The translations under genes and the position numbers were made by a program. DNA of 64,000 nucleotides from Myrica gale (taxonomy: Eukaryota > Streptophyta > Magnoliopsida > Fagales > Myricaceae), in assembly GCA_963930655.1 (NCBI GenBank), contig CAWVNL010000001.1:12501-76500 (forward strand). The letters are read 5' to 3'. Of the stretch, positions 1 to 10,944 are shown one piece after another. Positions within the stretch are counted from its first letter, which is position 1. Every line of letters begins with the position of its first letter. The notes beneath the pieces are model-generated. The model had not been told where the DNA came from, did no database searches, and was given only the letters and a program-made list of their open reading frames with translations.

Positions 1-110
1 GTGACGGTAATTCAGCTCGGTTGATCATAATTCATCAAAAAAAAAACTAGGTACAGATCACGTATCCTATAATAGCAAGGCTGAAATCAGTCTCTCTTCT
101 TTCTCTAGCC

Positions 111-446
111 ATGAAATCGATCGAAGTTGTAGTTCCAACTGTGGCCGATCCTAGTTGTAGTTCCATCTGTGGCCGTGGTTATGCTGCTTCTCTTATTGGC
201 CCCTTGGGAGGCTGTGATTACGTGTAGCGACATAGTTAAGTACCGAAGTCCTCGTGTGAACGACCTGGTGAAAGGCCCTCAGAAGCCACCAGCTGCCTGT
301 TGCTCTGGAGTCTCGGCGCTTGCATCTGCCGCATCAACCTCTGCAGACGAGAAAGCTGCCTGTGATTGTATTAAGACAACAGCTAAGAAAATAAATCCGA
401 ATGTCTGAGCAGCCCAGGCTCTTCCTGGGAACTGTGGAATCCATCT
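111..446 (+). pseudogene. Type-1 nsLTP pseudogene, 5' part
   Basis: Remnant of a secreted non-specific lipid-transfer protein. Such proteins are small and extracellular, carry lipids in a cavity and are held by four disulfides. Visible family signs: a hydrophobic leader (VVMLLLLLAPWEAV), an early Cys (ITCSDIV), a CC pair (AACCSGVSAL), the CDC motif (AACDCIKTTAKK) and LPGNCGI. The likely original ATG is at 111, but a 28-bp tandem duplication (125-152 repeated at 153-180) puts it out of frame with the mature protein. An in-frame TGA at 406-408 follows KKINPNV. At 446 the copia element interrupts the reading frame, which resumes at 5106. Family identity is firm. Loss of function is inferred from three separate lesions. 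Confidence 0.85.
125..180 (+). repeat. 28-bp tandem duplication in nsLTP signal peptide
   Basis: AGTTGTAGTTCCAACTGTGG starting at 125 recurs 28 bp later with one A/T difference. The copy number of two adds 28 bases, which is not a multiple of three, so the start codon at 111 is shifted out of frame with the mature protein. Confidence 0.85.
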
Positions 447-680
447 TGTCAACACACCACCTCCAAATCATGCATCCACAGAGCCACACCACTCCACGAC
501 ACCCACCTCCTCTACGAATGTTCCAGAATAGCTGAGCTGTATAGGTTGTTAGCATATTCTTTACGTAGGAATATTCCCCTGCTATTCTTGTTACCGTGAT
601 TCTCGGTACTGTGCTCTATATATATAGTGTAGCACTCGTATAAACAAATATACTGAATATTTCACAAACGTGTCTTATTA
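447..680 (+). repeat. Copia 5' LTR
   Basis: 234-bp long terminal repeat identical to 4867-5100 except for one base at 603. A TATA-rich stretch (TATATATATA, about 618-627) is a plausible promoter TATA box for the genomic transcript, with initiation expected in the following tens of bases. Confidence 0.95.
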
Positions 681-692
681 TGGTATCAGAGC
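681..692 (+). other. Primer-binding site (tRNA-iMet)
   Basis: TGGTATCAGAGC directly follows the 5' LTR. This is the usual plant copia primer site, complementary to the 3' end of initiator methionine tRNA. Confidence 0.95.
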
Positions 693-739
693 TTTTTATG
701 ACCAACGTCTTTTTTGCATAACAGACACTATCGTCTGCC

Positions 740-3700
740 ATGAGCACCCCACCAACCTCCGACATGAGCACCCCACCAACCTCCTCTGCCCTTTCCAGCC
801 CCACCTCTGTCCCTACCCTGGTCTCCTCTCTTCCACACCTTGTCACCGTCAAACTCTCCCATACAAACTATCTTCTCTGGCGTGCCCAGATGATTCCCTA
901 TCTCAAGGGCCAACGTCTTTTCAGTTTTGTTGATGGTTCTTCTTCTCAACCGGCTGAGTTTATTTCCACCACTACAGCTACCACCACCTCTCCCTCTCTC
1001 AACCCAGAATATACCCAGTGGGTTCAACAGGATCAGATGATCCTTAGTGCCCTTATCTCCTCTCTTACAGAGCCTCTCATCTCTCAAGTTGTGGGTTACT
1101 CTACTTCTCGTGATGTTTGGACTGCTCTTGAGACTTTGTTTCAATCTCAATCTCAAGCTCGTTTGGTACACCTCCAGTATCAACTAGCTACTCTTAAAAA
1201 AGGGACTGATTCAGCTACTGAATATTTTTGCAAGCTCAAGACTATCAGTGATACTCTTGCCGCTGCTGGCAAGGTTTTGTCCTCCACTGAGCTCGTAACC
1301 TATCTCCTTGCTGGTTTGGGCCCTGAATATGATTCCTTTGTGTCCTCTGTCACTACCCGGCTCGAACCACTCCCCTTTGAGCAGCTTTATGGACACTTGC
1401 TCTCTCATGAGAGTCGTCTTCGCCATCATGCCTCTGGGTCCTCTGATATCTCAGCCAATCTCACCACCAAGTCCTCGCCCTCTTCTTCCAATGGTGGTCG
1501 TGGTGGTCGCGGTGGCCGCTTTCCTGGTCGCAATAGTGGTCGCCTCCCTGGTCGTGGTAGTTGGGGCTCTCGAAATGGTCGTGGCACTGGCCGTGGGCCA
1601 CCCTCCCACTCTCCGTCTAGTCCTACTACACGTCCTGTATGTCAGGTCTGTTCCAAAGTGGGTCACATTGCCTTAGACTGCTACAACCGTTTCAACCAAG
1701 CTTTTCAGAGTGCACCACCTGCTCACATGGCGTACTACAGCTCTTCTACTGCTCCTTCCGATCAAGCGTGGTACCCCGACACTGCTGCTACAAACCATGT
1801 AACCTCTGATTTCTCCCAGTTGACTCTCCAAGCCTCTGACTATACTGGTGATGACCAACTTCGGGTTGGTGATGGTAACATTCTTCCTATTTCTCATATT
1901 GGGTCTTCTGTTCTATCCTCTTCTCAGTCTCAATTTCTACTCCATCGTCTCTTACATGTTCCCTCTATTACAAAAAATCTTGTGTCTGTTAAACAATTCT
2001 GTGACGACAATAATGTGTTTTTCCAGTTTCACTCACGTGAGTTTTTTGTGAAGGATGCCTCGTCGGGGACCACACTTCTCCGCGGCACCACTAGCAATGG
2101 ACTCTACGTGTTTCCACCATCCACTCCTCCTCAGGCGTTTCTTACCTCCACCACCGACTGGCATGCTCGCCTTGGACATCCAGCCTTCCGTGTTGTTCGT
2201 CATATTTTGTCCACTCAGCAACTTCCTTCACTCTCTACTAGACCACCTGCTGTTTGTCCGGCCTGTGCTCAAGCCAAGACACACCAGCTACCCTACTCTA
2301 CTACTCAGTGTCGCTCTACTGCTCCTTTAGATTTAATCTTCTCCGATGTATGGGGTCCTTCCCCTACGGCTTCCAAACTTGGTTTTCGTTATTATGTATC
2401 TTTTGTGGATGATTTTAGTCGCTTTACGTGGTTTTTTCCTATGTCATACAAATCTGATGTGTTTGCTATTTTTACTGCTTTCCAACGCTATGTTGAACGT
2501 CAGTTCTCCACTAAAATTAAACAATTTCAATCCGATGGAGGGGGTGAGTTCCAGGCCTTGCGCTCTTTGTTTCAAACCTCTGGGATTCGGCATCGTATTT
2601 CCTGTCCTCATGCTCATCAACAGATGGGCTCTGTTGAACGCAAGCATCGCCATGTTGTTGAAACTGGTCTTGCTTTGCTTAGCCATGCCTCTATACCTCT
2701 CACTCATTGGCCTGAGGCGTTTCGGACTGCTGTCTATTTGATTAATAGACTACCTAGTTCGGTTCTTCATGGCAAGAGCCCCTTTGAAACTCTGTTTAGT
2801 AAACCTCCCGATTATAAATTTTTAAAGGTCTTCGGTTCGGCTTGTTGGCCCAACCTTCGTCCTTTCAACCGCCACAAACTCGACTACCGGTCCACTCTCT
2901 GTGTTTTTATGGGCTACAGCCCAGATCATCAAGGTTACCTCTGTCTCCATCGCCCTACAGGTCGTACCTATATCTCCCGAGATGTTCGCTTTGACGAACA
3001 TGTTTTTCCGTTCGCCACTTCTCCCCCAGTGGCTTCTACCCCTATCACCTCTCCGTCTCCTCTTCCATTTCCTTTATCCTCTCCTCCCCTCCCTTTGTCT
3101 ATCTCTTCTCCACCACCTGCCTCTCCTCACCCTGAGCCCCGTCCTCCTCCTCCAGAAACCTGTCCTCCTCCTCCTGCGCCCAGTCCTCCACCTCCTCCTC
3201 CCCGTCACCCCATGATCACTCGCTCTCAAACTCACTCCTTGAGACCGAGTCAGTACCGTGACGGCTCTATTCGCTGGCCCCCACCTCAGACCCACTCTAC
3301 TTCCCTCTCTGCTATTCCGGATGACCCCACTTCTGTTACAGAGGCTTCCAAATTCCCTGAATGGCGCCAAGCTATGGATGCTGAGTTCCAAGCCCTTTTG
3401 GCCAACAACACTTGGTCCTTGGTCCCTCCCACCAGCTCTTCCAATGTTATAGGTTGTCGTTGGATTTTTAAGACCAAACGCACCTCTGATGGTTCTCTCG
3501 AACGCTACAAGGCCCGCCTCGTCGCTAAGGGATTCCATCAACAGGCTGGTATCGACTACTGTGACACTTTCAGTCCCGTTGTTAAGACCACCACCGTTCG
3601 TTTGGTTCTTGCCCTGGCTGTTTCTGCAGGTTGGCCCATTCGGCAGTTAGATGTCCAAAACGCATTCCTCCACGGTGAACTTCAAGAGGAGGTCTACATG

Positions 3701-4951
3701 CAGCAGCCCCCGGCGTTTGTTCACCCTGACTTTCCTCATCATATTTGTCGACTGCACAAGGCTTTGTATGGCCTTAAACAGGCTCCCCGCGCATGGTTCT
3801 CTCGGCTCAGCTCCAAGCTGCTGGAACTTGGTTTTACTTCCTCCCGGGCTGATGCTAGCCTGTTTGTCTATCATTCCAGCTCCCACCTTGTCTATATTTT
3901 GGTTTATGTTGACGACTTCATTATTACAGGGACCACGTCTTCCTTGGTGCAACATTTTATTCGCCAGCTTGCCACTGCATTTCCTATCAAGGACCTCGGC
4001 TCTCTATCTTATTTCTTGGGCGTTGAGGTGCATTGCACACCTACTGGACTCTGTCTTACTCAGCACAAGTACATTTTAGATCTTCTACGCAAGACAAATA
4101 TGCTTCATGCAAAACCTGTCACGTCCCCTATGGCCTCCTCTGTTAAGCTCTCTGCCTATGATGGGTCCCTATTTGCTGACCCTACCTTGTACCGCAGCAT
4201 TGTCGGTAGTCTGCAGTACCTCTCCTTCACCCGACCAGATGTTTCCTTTGCTGTCAACAAGGTCTGCCAGTTTATGCATGCTCCCCGAGATCCTCACTGG
4301 CAGGCGGTTAAACGGATCCTTCGGTACCTCAAGCACACTGCCTCATTTGGTCTTCAGCTTCGTCGTTCGCTTCAGCCTTCTCTCAGTGCCTTCTCGGATG
4401 CTGATTGGGCTGGCTGTCCTGATGACAGACGGTCCACTGGTGGCTTCTGTATCTTCCTCGGTTCCAACCTCATCTGCTGGCATTCTCGCAAACAACAAAC
4501 CGTGGCTCGCTCCAGCACTGAAGCCGAGTACAAGGCTTTGGCAAACACTACTGCTGAACTCCTGTGGATCCAATCCCTTTTACGTGAGCTCCGTGTGTTT
4601 CTTCCTACTGCCCCTACTCTTTGGTGTGATAACCTTGGGGCCACCTATCTCTCAGCTAATCCGGTTTTTCACTCTCGAACCAAACACGTCGAGATTGATT
4701 TCCATTTTGTGCGTGACCGTGTGGCTGCCAAAACCTTGACTGTTGCTTTCATCTCCAGCAAAGACCAACTCGCTGATGTGCTTACGAAACCTATTGTTGC
4801 GTCTCGCTTCGCTGCCCTTCGAACGAGTCTCACCGTCCTCCCGTTGCCGATGGACTCGCGGGGGGCTGTCAACACACCACCTCCAAATCATGCATCCACA
4901 GAGCCACACCACTCCACGACACCCACCTCCTCTACGAATGTTCCAGAATAG
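740..4951 (+). CDS. Copia Gag-Pol polyprotein, intact
   Basis: A single 1,403-residue frame encodes every copia domain in order. Gag lies at about residues 30-250. A zinc knuckle near residue 300 reads [14 protein letters not shown]. The aspartic protease follows, with a DTA motif near residue 346. Integrase starts with an HHCC region containing [11 protein letters not shown], then a DDE core beginning SDVWGPSP, with the acidic SDGGGEF and the Glu of SVERKH. Reverse transcriptase has the YVDD active site near residue 1055. RNase H shows [16 protein letters not shown] and LWCDNLGA. The domain order IN-RT-RH marks Ty1-copia, and the RT resembles the RE1/Ale lineage. The start at 740 is the first ATG of the frame, 48 bp after the primer site. 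The last 28 or so residues are encoded inside the 3' LTR. There are no internal stops or frameshifts. Confidence 0.97.
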   Translation: MSTPPTSDMSTPPTSSALSSPTSVPTLVSSLPHLVTVKLSHTNYLLWRAQMIPYLKGQRLFSFVDGSSSQPAEFISTTTATTTSPSLNPEYTQWVQQDQMILSALISSLTEPLISQVVGYSTSRDVWTALETLFQSQSQARLVHLQYQLATLKKGTDSATEYFCKLKTISDTLAAAGKVLSSTELVTYLLAGLGPEYDSFVSSVTTRLEPLPFEQLYGHLLSHESRLRHHASGSSDISANLTTKSSPSSSNGGRGGRGGRFPGRNSGRLPGRGSWGSRNGRGTGRGPPSHSPSSPTTRPVCQVCSKVGHIALDCYNRFNQAFQSAPPAHMAYYSSSTAPSDQAWYPDTAATNHVTSDFSQLTLQASDYTGDDQLRVGDGNILPISHIGSSVLSSSQSQFLLHRLLHVPSITKNLVSVKQFCDDNNVFFQFHSREFFVKDASSGTTLLRGTTSNGLYVFPPSTPPQAFLTSTTDWHARLGHPAFRVVRHILSTQQLPSLSTRPPAVCPACAQAKTHQLPYSTTQCRSTAPLDLIFSDVWGPSPTASKLGFRYYVSFVDDFSRFTWFFPMSYKSDVFAIFTAFQRYVERQFSTKIKQFQSDGGGEFQALRSLFQTSGIRHRISCPHAHQQMGSVERKHRHVVETGLALLSHASIPLTHWPEAFRTAVYLINRLPSSVLHGKSPFETLFSKPPDYKFLKVFGSACWPNLRPFNRHKLDYRSTLCVFMGYSPDHQGYLCLHRPTGRTYISRDVRFDEHVFPFATSPPVASTPITSPSPLPFPLSSPPLPLSISSPPPASPHPEPRPPPPETCPPPPAPSPPPPPPRHPMITRSQTHSLRPSQYRDGSIRWPPPQTHSTSLSAIPDDPTSVTEASKFPEWRQAMDAEFQALLANNTWSLVPPTSSSNVIGCRWIFKTKRTSDGSLERYKARLVAKGFHQQAGIDYCDTFSPVVKTTTVRLVLALAVSAGWPIRQLDVQNAFLHGELQEEVYMQQPPAFVHPDFPHHICRLHKALYGLKQAPRAWFSRLSSKLLELGFTSSRADASLFVYHSSSHLVYILVYVDDFIITGTTSSLVQHFIRQLATAFPIKDLGSLSYFLGVEVHCTPTGLCLTQHKYILDLLRKTNMLHAKPVTSPMASSVKLSAYDGSLFADPTLYRSIVGSLQYLSFTRPDVSFAVNKVCQFMHAPRDPHWQAVKRILRYLKHTASFGLQLRRSLQPSLSAFSDADWAGCPDDRRSTGGFCIFLGSNLICWHSRKQQTVARSSTEAEYKALANTTAELLWIQSLLRELRVFLPTAPTLWCDNLGATYLSANPVFHSRTKHVEIDFHFVRDRVAAKTLTVAFISSKDQLADVLTKPIVASRFAALRTSLTVLPLPMDSRGAVNTPPPNHASTEPHHSTTPTSSTNVPE
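4852..4866 (+). other. Copia polypurine tract
   Basis: A short G-rich run (GCGGGGGGC region) immediately upstream of the 3' LTR is the expected plus-strand priming site. It is short and imperfect. Confidence 0.6.
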
Positions 4952-5100
4952 CTGAGCTGTATAGGTTGTTAGCATATTCTTTACGTAGGAATATTCCCCT
5001 GCTATTCTTGTTACCGTGATTCGCGGTACTGTGCTCTATATATATAGTGTAGCACTCGTATAAACAAATATACTGAATATTTCACAAACGTGTCTTATTA
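4867..5100 (+). repeat. Copia 3' LTR
   Basis: 234-bp copy of the 5' LTR with one mismatch (G at 5023). It encodes the end of Gag-Pol up to the stop at 4949-4951. Confidence 0.95.
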
Positions 5101-5105
5101 CATCT

Positions 5106-5142
5106 GCCATTCCCTGTTTCACCGAACGTGGACTTTTCCAAG
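5106..5142 (+). pseudogene. nsLTP pseudogene, 3' part
   Basis: Directly after the right-hand target duplication the interrupted frame continues as CGI-HLPFPVSPNVDFSK, the C-terminal nsLTP sequence (family consensus CG-x-IPY-x-ISP-x-DCSK). The usual Cys after the Asp is Phe here. nsLTP genes commonly carry an intron a few codons before the stop, and GTGCTT at about 5142 could be its donor, so the last codons may lie further on. This is inference; I did not find the final exon. Confidence 0.75.
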
Positions 5143-5260
5143 TGCTTACTCGAGCTCTTTCATTATAATTTAATATTTCCCTCTTATAACCCTTCCATTA
5201 TGTCTTTTATTCTTCCTCTCATTCCAATTTCCAGTTCTTGTATTGATTAGTTTGTCATTT

Positions 5261-5405
5261 GCAGGGTTAGTTGAACTTTTTTTTTTGGTCAACAGGGGCA
5301 GCTGGCATAGTCTGCGGATAAGGGGCATCGAACCTGGAAGTACCCTCCCTAAGGGGAGGAGGTAACCACTGAGCTAGCTCAGGGTTCGCAGGGTTAGTTG
5401 AACTT
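5261..5405 (-). mobile_element. tRNA-derived SINE with 18-bp TSD
   Basis: On the minus strand the body (5387-5279) begins GAGCTAGCTCAGTGGTTACC, which contains a pol III A box (TAGCTCAGTGG). It later has GGTTCGATGCC, a B box, and ends in a short A tail (T run at about 5279-5286). It is flanked by an 18-bp direct repeat (5261-5278 and 5388-5405; GCAGGGTTAGTTGAACTT). Promoter boxes, tail and long target duplication together define a full SINE insertion of about 109 bp. Confidence 0.9.
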
Positions 5406-5780
5406 GAAACTGAAGAAAGAGGCCTGCAGTGCAGTTTTCAATAAAGCACCTCTACTCCAAACCTACGCACGATTGCATAAGCTAGAATTTCGTAACAAGC
5501 CGGGGATCCACTTGTGTTTTTTCGGATTCAGCAAATAGTGTTTTTTGTTTTGATAAATCAGTCTATGGTGTTTCCGCTACTTGTACGTGTATCGAGAAAA
5601 ATATGAATTGGTTCTGCGCAGTGCGCACCTGTTCTGTCTACATCTTCCAATGTCTCTTTTGGTTTTGGTTTCAGTACCTTCAATTCACTGAGGGTGCACA
5701 CTATCAACTTGTGCATAAAGTCGAGCCAAAAAAACATAGAATTCCAAATTTGTAATTTATAGTATCAACTTGCAAACAGG
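5406..5780. other. No gene recognised
   Basis: AT-rich intergenic sequence between the SINE and a retroposon remnant. I see no supported coding or RNA feature. Confidence 0.5.
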
Positions 5781-5781
5781 T

Positions 5782-6380
5782 ATCTTTCTTTTCTTTTCTT
5801 TTCTTTTTATCTAAGCAAACCATAGTAGTAATAAAAAGTGGGGAAACATACAAGGATACAAGCGCAGAATACAAACCACCACAAGGAGCCAGCTACAAGA
5901 CAGAAGGACATACAGCCAAATTTAACAAAGACAAAGGGGCCACACAGTCCAAAAATAATCCGAACGGTCAAACCATGAAATGGCCAGAGCTACCGAAGGC
6001 AGAGTCTTTTGCCTGAGGAGAGGATGCAGGTACCTCGATCCCACTTCCCACGGAAAAGTTCATGCTAGTGCCGGCGAAAGAGGGGCACACATAAGTGGCA
6101 CCGGCAAGAAGATGGAGAGAGTAAGCGACGATCATACCGGACACAGTTGTCGTCGCAGACCCAGGGCTTGTTGAAGGCAGCCAAGAAGCGCACGACAGCC
6201 AATCCACACCAAAACCAAACAAAGAGTGCTCCCAGCCCATTGGACAAAAACCCCCCACAATGAAAATAAACTGGAAACAAACTAACAAGCAAAAGAAGAC
6301 CAAAAATATAAACAGCAGGCCGGCAGGAGGCCGGCCAGATGTGGGAGGGCGAACAGGAGATTTTTTTGGTTTTTTTTGCA
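5782..6380 (-). mobile_element. Probable LINE/retroposon 3' end (minus)
   Basis: On the minus strand this ends in a long untranslated-looking region finishing with GCTTAGATAAAAAG and an AAAAG-repeat tail (plus strand 5785-5808). A continuous 137-codon frame (6381-5968) has no recognisable domain but has the Phe/Trp/Cys-rich look of plant retroposon 3' regions. No target duplication was found, so the limits are approximate. It lies immediately upstream of the myosin fragment. Confidence 0.45.
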
Positions 6381-6687
6381 AGTTGTTGTTATGGCCTTAA
6401 AGAGGAAAAAATAGCTACCCGCGCTACCAGAACCAAATGCTGGGTGGCTTAGGAACGGAATCTCAAGGAAAACAAACAAAAGGGTGACATAGCAGTTGGG
6501 GCCAAGGACTATGCAGAGAAGCATTCTGGTTAAGTCAGGAGCGTGGACAGCTTATAGGCCTGGTACTGTGGTGCAGGCCCCTCAACCATCTTGTATCATT
6601 AAAATAGCCTGGATAAGCAAGAGTAATGATGATTAATGGAAAGGAAAAGTGACAGCTTTCTGTTGCCCCAATGTATGCTTCCTCAGG

Positions 6688-9600
6688 TGTGATGAGAAGA
6701 TGCTAGAAGACTCACTTTCTATGCGTGTCATAGTGACTCCCGATGGTAACATTACAAAACCACTGGACCCAGAGCAAGCTGCCTTAAGTCGCGATGCCTT
6801 GGCAAAGACTATGTACTCCAATCTGTTTGATTGGTAATCAACCTAGACTCAATTCTGTAATCTGGAATATAGCAATTACTGACGTCATCCAGGCTGGTAG
6901 CAATAGTTCTCCCCATATGAAATTCAAACACCTCTAACTCAGGTGACTTCTGAGCCATCCGACTAGCCCAGGAAACATACTACCACCTCAAGAGCTTGAC
7001 AATCATGACTGTATCTGAAACAATACTAGTATGATTTTTAGTTTCCTCTAAACCTCATTTTATCAAACTGGACAAGGACTAAATCACAGAAGCAAATTCT
7101 TCTACTCTCGCAGGATTGTGGACAAGATAAACTGTTCAATTGGACAAGATCCTAATGCAGCAAGCTTAATAGGATTCCTTGATATTTATGGCTTTGAAAG
7201 CTTCAAGATCAACAGGTATCTAATAATGGTAGAAAAATGTTTACTTATCAACAGAAAATTATGTTCTACAAAAATATCTATTTAAATGTTTCATTTGGTA
7301 GTTTTGAGCAGCTATGTATCAACCTCACAAATGAGAAGTTGCAACAGCATTTTAATCAGGTAAGTTTGAAACCCTAGACGCAATTTGAACATTACTATAG
7401 AGAAACTATATCATATAAACAGGCATTTTCTCCATAGCATGTATTTAAGATGGAGCAAGAAGAGTACACAAAGGAGGAAATAATTTGGAGCTATGTAGAA
7501 TTTGTTGATAACCAGGATGTTTTGGATCTTATTGAGAAGGTACTGACTCACAATGACCACACTATGTCCACCTATCACATTTTACTTCTATTACATTTAG
7601 TCTTGGAACATTACTATGAATCCTCACACGCAGAAACCTGGCGGGATAATTGCTCTTCTTGACGAAGCCTGGTATGCATTTTTCTCTACTTGCAATGTCA
7701 TGAATGTCTACTATCTAAAATACCTACTCATAATTAGTAAGCACGTTCCACCCCACATACCCATTTCAGATGCTAGCTTAGGCAATAAACCACTCCTTCA
7801 ACGCTTGTTAGGTAAAATGAAAACCTTCTCTTCTCCCAACAGTAAAAGTAGGAGGAAAGTTTGTGAAAGCAATTGAAAAAGGATAGATAGCAATAATGCA
7901 TTAATACCAAATAAAAACATGGATACCAACAAGTTCAGTTCTGCTGCAGCATGTTTCCCAAGTCAACTCATGAGACATTTGTCCAAAAAATGTATCAGAC
8001 ATATAAAGGACACAAGCGCTTCAGCAAGCCAAAACTTGCTCGAACAGACTTCATAATCAACCATTATGCAGGAGATGTAAGAAGTTCAAGTCATATCCTC
8101 AACCGTCAAGCTAAGAACAGTAAAATTTGGTTTCTCATTGTAAAGCCTTTTGTTCAACAGGTTGTATATCAAGCAGACCAATTTCTTGACAAAAACAGGG
8201 ATTATGTTGTAGCAGAACATCAAGCTCTCTACTCAATGCATCCAAGTGCCCGTTCATCGCAAATCTTTTTCCTCCACTACCTGAGGAGACATCAAAGCAA
8301 TCTAAGTTCTCTTCCATTGGCACCCGGTTCAAGGTAAGCCATTTTTCGTTGCAGCATTTATCTTATTCTGTAAAACTCTTAAACTCTGATCTTACTTTTG
8401 ATTCTCACTTCAACACCAGCAACAACTACAATCTTTGATGGACACACTGAACACGACAGAACCACATTACATCAGATGTGTAAAGCCCAACACAGTTTTG
8501 AAGCCTGGAATCTTCGAGAACTTCAATTTCTTAAACCAGCTAAGTGCGGGGTAACTAATTTCCTCTCTATCCTATCTTTTCCTAGGAAGTATTAGAAGTT
8601 GCTCCTATTGATAATGCTCTTTCAAATGGTTTTCTGAAAGGGTGTTTTAGAAGCAATAAGGATCAGCTATGCTGGGTATCTTGTGTTTTGAAAAACGAGA
8701 TCTGAAGGTGATTGGACCTTATGAAGAGGGGAGAGAAATAGTAACAAGAGACAAGAGATTTTAAGTGATTCGGTCTAGAAGACCTACATCCAATGTGAAA
8801 GCCCTTTATGGCTGTATTTTGTATTATGAGCTCATTCAGATTACAATTGAAGATCTCTATTTATAGAGATAATACAAAACATAATAGGAGAATATCCTAT
8901 ATTTAAATTTAAATCTCTATATTTGAATTTGAATTTGAATCTTCATAATAATTTCAAAAATTTGATATTGTGATAATCATAATATCATATCAACAAAACT
9001 CCTCAATTTAAAAGTAGAATCATTGTCTTAATTTTATTCCATTTGCTTTTAGAGGATAAAACAAAATCCAGATTCTCGAGATTTAATAGTATATAAGCAT
9101 ATAAGCTGCCCCCATTGAGCTGCATGCTCTGTACTTAACAATCTAGAGAATACTTACATGTGATTTGGCAGAAAATCTAGCACATTTCGGTAAGATTGTA
9201 ATATCTTCGTTTAACATGAGTTCAGCGACACTAGCTTTGGCTTTGTATAATTAGGAGCTTGATAACTCACTGCTTTATCATGTGCAGATCTGATGAGAAA
9301 TCAGCATGTATTGCCATATGTGACAGAATGGGCTTAAAGGGCCTATCAGGTCACTCTAAACTTGAAACTATCAATATGGTATATTTAGGATCCTTGTACA
9401 CAAATTTCTAAAGTACAGTTTCATAATATATTCTGCCTCCCTAATATTGTATTTCAGATTGGAAAAGCAAAGGTGTTTCTTAGAGCTGGGCAGATGGCTG
9501 AGTTAGACGCGCAGAGGACGGAAGTTTTGGCAAATGTGGCCAGACGCATCCAGAGACAAATTCGAACACATCTGACTAAAAAAGAGTTCATTTCCCTGCG

Positions 9601-10931
9601 AAGAGCTAACATTAATGCACAGAAACTCTGGAGAGGTTACGCCCTTTTCCCCTATGTTATTTTGTGTCACACCATAGCACATAAAGACGGATTTTTCTAT
9701 TAGAACTACCAAAAAAACCAATCCTTCCACCTATAAAACAGGTAAATTATCAGCCCCTTCTTTAAGCATTTCATGTTGAGGTATTATATTCCTCCTCTTT
9801 AGATGAGTTCACATTGGGTTAGAGCACTCATCACAGAATAAGTCATATTACTGTTTCCAAAAAATAACTATGTAGTACTATATCAAGTCAAGTTCTTTTT
9901 CATATATACTTCCATGTGTGTAGGTATGTGTTTGTGTATATATATTCTTCTGTTATGCTCCAAGATCAGATTGTCAGATTGATCCTACTGAGAGATTTTG
10001 AATACTTTGTTAGAATTTGAGGACTTCGTAAGGGTTGTCAACCATTACAGCAAAGGAGACTTTTTGCTGAGAACCCCCCTTGGGTGTTTTAGCTTTGATG
10101 CACATTTTCAGTTAAGCTTTTAGAAAAAGTGGGAGTTTTGGTCTTTACCCTAATTTATATGGCTACACACTTGGTACAGTCCTCGCTGGAAATAAATGCA
10201 AAGAATGTGACTGTTTCTCTTGCCTCCTCCACATGCAGCACAACTTGCACGTAAGTTATATGACCATATGCGAAAGGAAGCTGATTCGATCCGCATACAA
10301 AAACATTTGCGTGCTCACACTGATAGAAAATCACACTTAAAATTAGTAGCATCAGCAATAGATATACAAACTGGGTTACGAGCAATGGCAGCCCGACATG
10401 ATTACAGATACAGAAGAAGAACAAAGGCTACAACCAGTATTCAGGTAATAAATCCTCCCACTGGGATAGAATGCTGGGCTGCAAAGAGAAACTTCTAGGA
10501 TGGCCAATTACCCAAAAAAAAATCCTCTAGAATGAAACTTATATGGAATCTGAATAATTCATAATCGAGGGTAGCAAGGAAAGAGCGTAGACTAGGATGA
10601 ATAGAAACTACTTGGTAAGTACCTACTCATACGAAGCAAATTCAGGTCCCTCCTCTTTGTTTAGGGAGTTGAATAAAGCTTGGGACTAAATAAGTAATTA
10701 TGAATTCCTCATTTGTCATCTGAGAAAGGTTTATACTCCAATAGGAGTCATTTATTGATCAGCAAATTTACTAAAGATTTTGATTTCACTGCCACTCAAT
10801 TTTCATGACAGACTCGATGGAGGAGATTGCAAGCTCTATCTGCTTATAAACAGCAGAAGAAGGCGACTCTCACACTTCAATGTCTCTGGAGAGCGAGAGT
10901 GGCAAGGAAAGAGCTTCGAAAGCTCAGGATG
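6688..10931 (+). pseudogene. Class XI myosin pseudogene fragment (13 exons)
   Basis: Exons of an actin-based motor heavy chain. Read as 6688-6833, 7114-7215, 7302-7359, 7438-7539, 7634-7671, 7950-8076, 8161-8333, 8420-8550, 8641-about 8680, 9288-9348, 9458-9634, 10239-10444 and 10812-10931. Sequence signs: [101 protein letters not shown], then at least four IQ motifs. The N-terminal motor half (including the P-loop), the coiled coil and the globular tail are absent. Lesions: a 2-bp insertion near 8233 after HQAL, an exon cut at 8681 by an LTR, and a likely extra base near 9340. Introns are kept, so it arose by DNA duplication and not retroposition. It ends where a gypsy fragment begins. Confidence 0.9.
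8682..9025 (-). mobile_element. Truncated LTR element (3' LTR plus PPT) in myosin exon
   Basis: On the minus strand an LTR runs 8995-8682 (314 bp), begins TGTTGATATG and ends AAAACACA. It contains a TATA-like TATAAATAGAG. Just upstream on the minus strand (9010-8996) is the purine tract TTGAGGAGTTTT, so this is a 3' LTR. No second LTR or target duplication is visible. It interrupts the myosin exon after the EAIRISYAGY segment. Confidence 0.7.
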
Positions 10932-10944
10932 GTGAGCTTCACTT

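Larger units (their letters stand above)
442..5105 (+). mobile_element. Complete Ty1-copia (RE1/Ale-like) retrotransposon with TSD
   Basis: The element itself spans 447-5100 (4,654 bp). It is flanked by the 5-bp target duplication CATCT (442-446 and 5101-5105). The two LTRs are 234 bp each (447-680 and 4867-5100), begin TG and end TA, and differ by a single base (T at 603, G at 5023). A primer-binding site follows the 5' LTR and a short purine tract precedes the 3' LTR. One uninterrupted Gag-Pol frame fills the interior. Near-identical LTRs and an intact frame mean a very recent insertion that may still be mobile. It sits in the sense orientation inside the nsLTP coding sequence. Confidence 0.97.

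Noticed and set aside
3074..3541. Antisense 155-codon frame in the copia element
   Set aside because: Arises from the Pro-rich region of Pol read on the other strand; no homology expected.
4107..4739. 210-codon frame overlapping the copia polyprotein
   Set aside because: A shadow frame of the RT/RNase H coding sequence in pyrimidine-rich codons; no independent signal.
5279..5387. Functional tRNA gene on the minus strand
   Set aside because: A and B boxes are present but there is no foldable acceptor or anticodon arm, and the A tail plus 18-bp duplication show a SINE.
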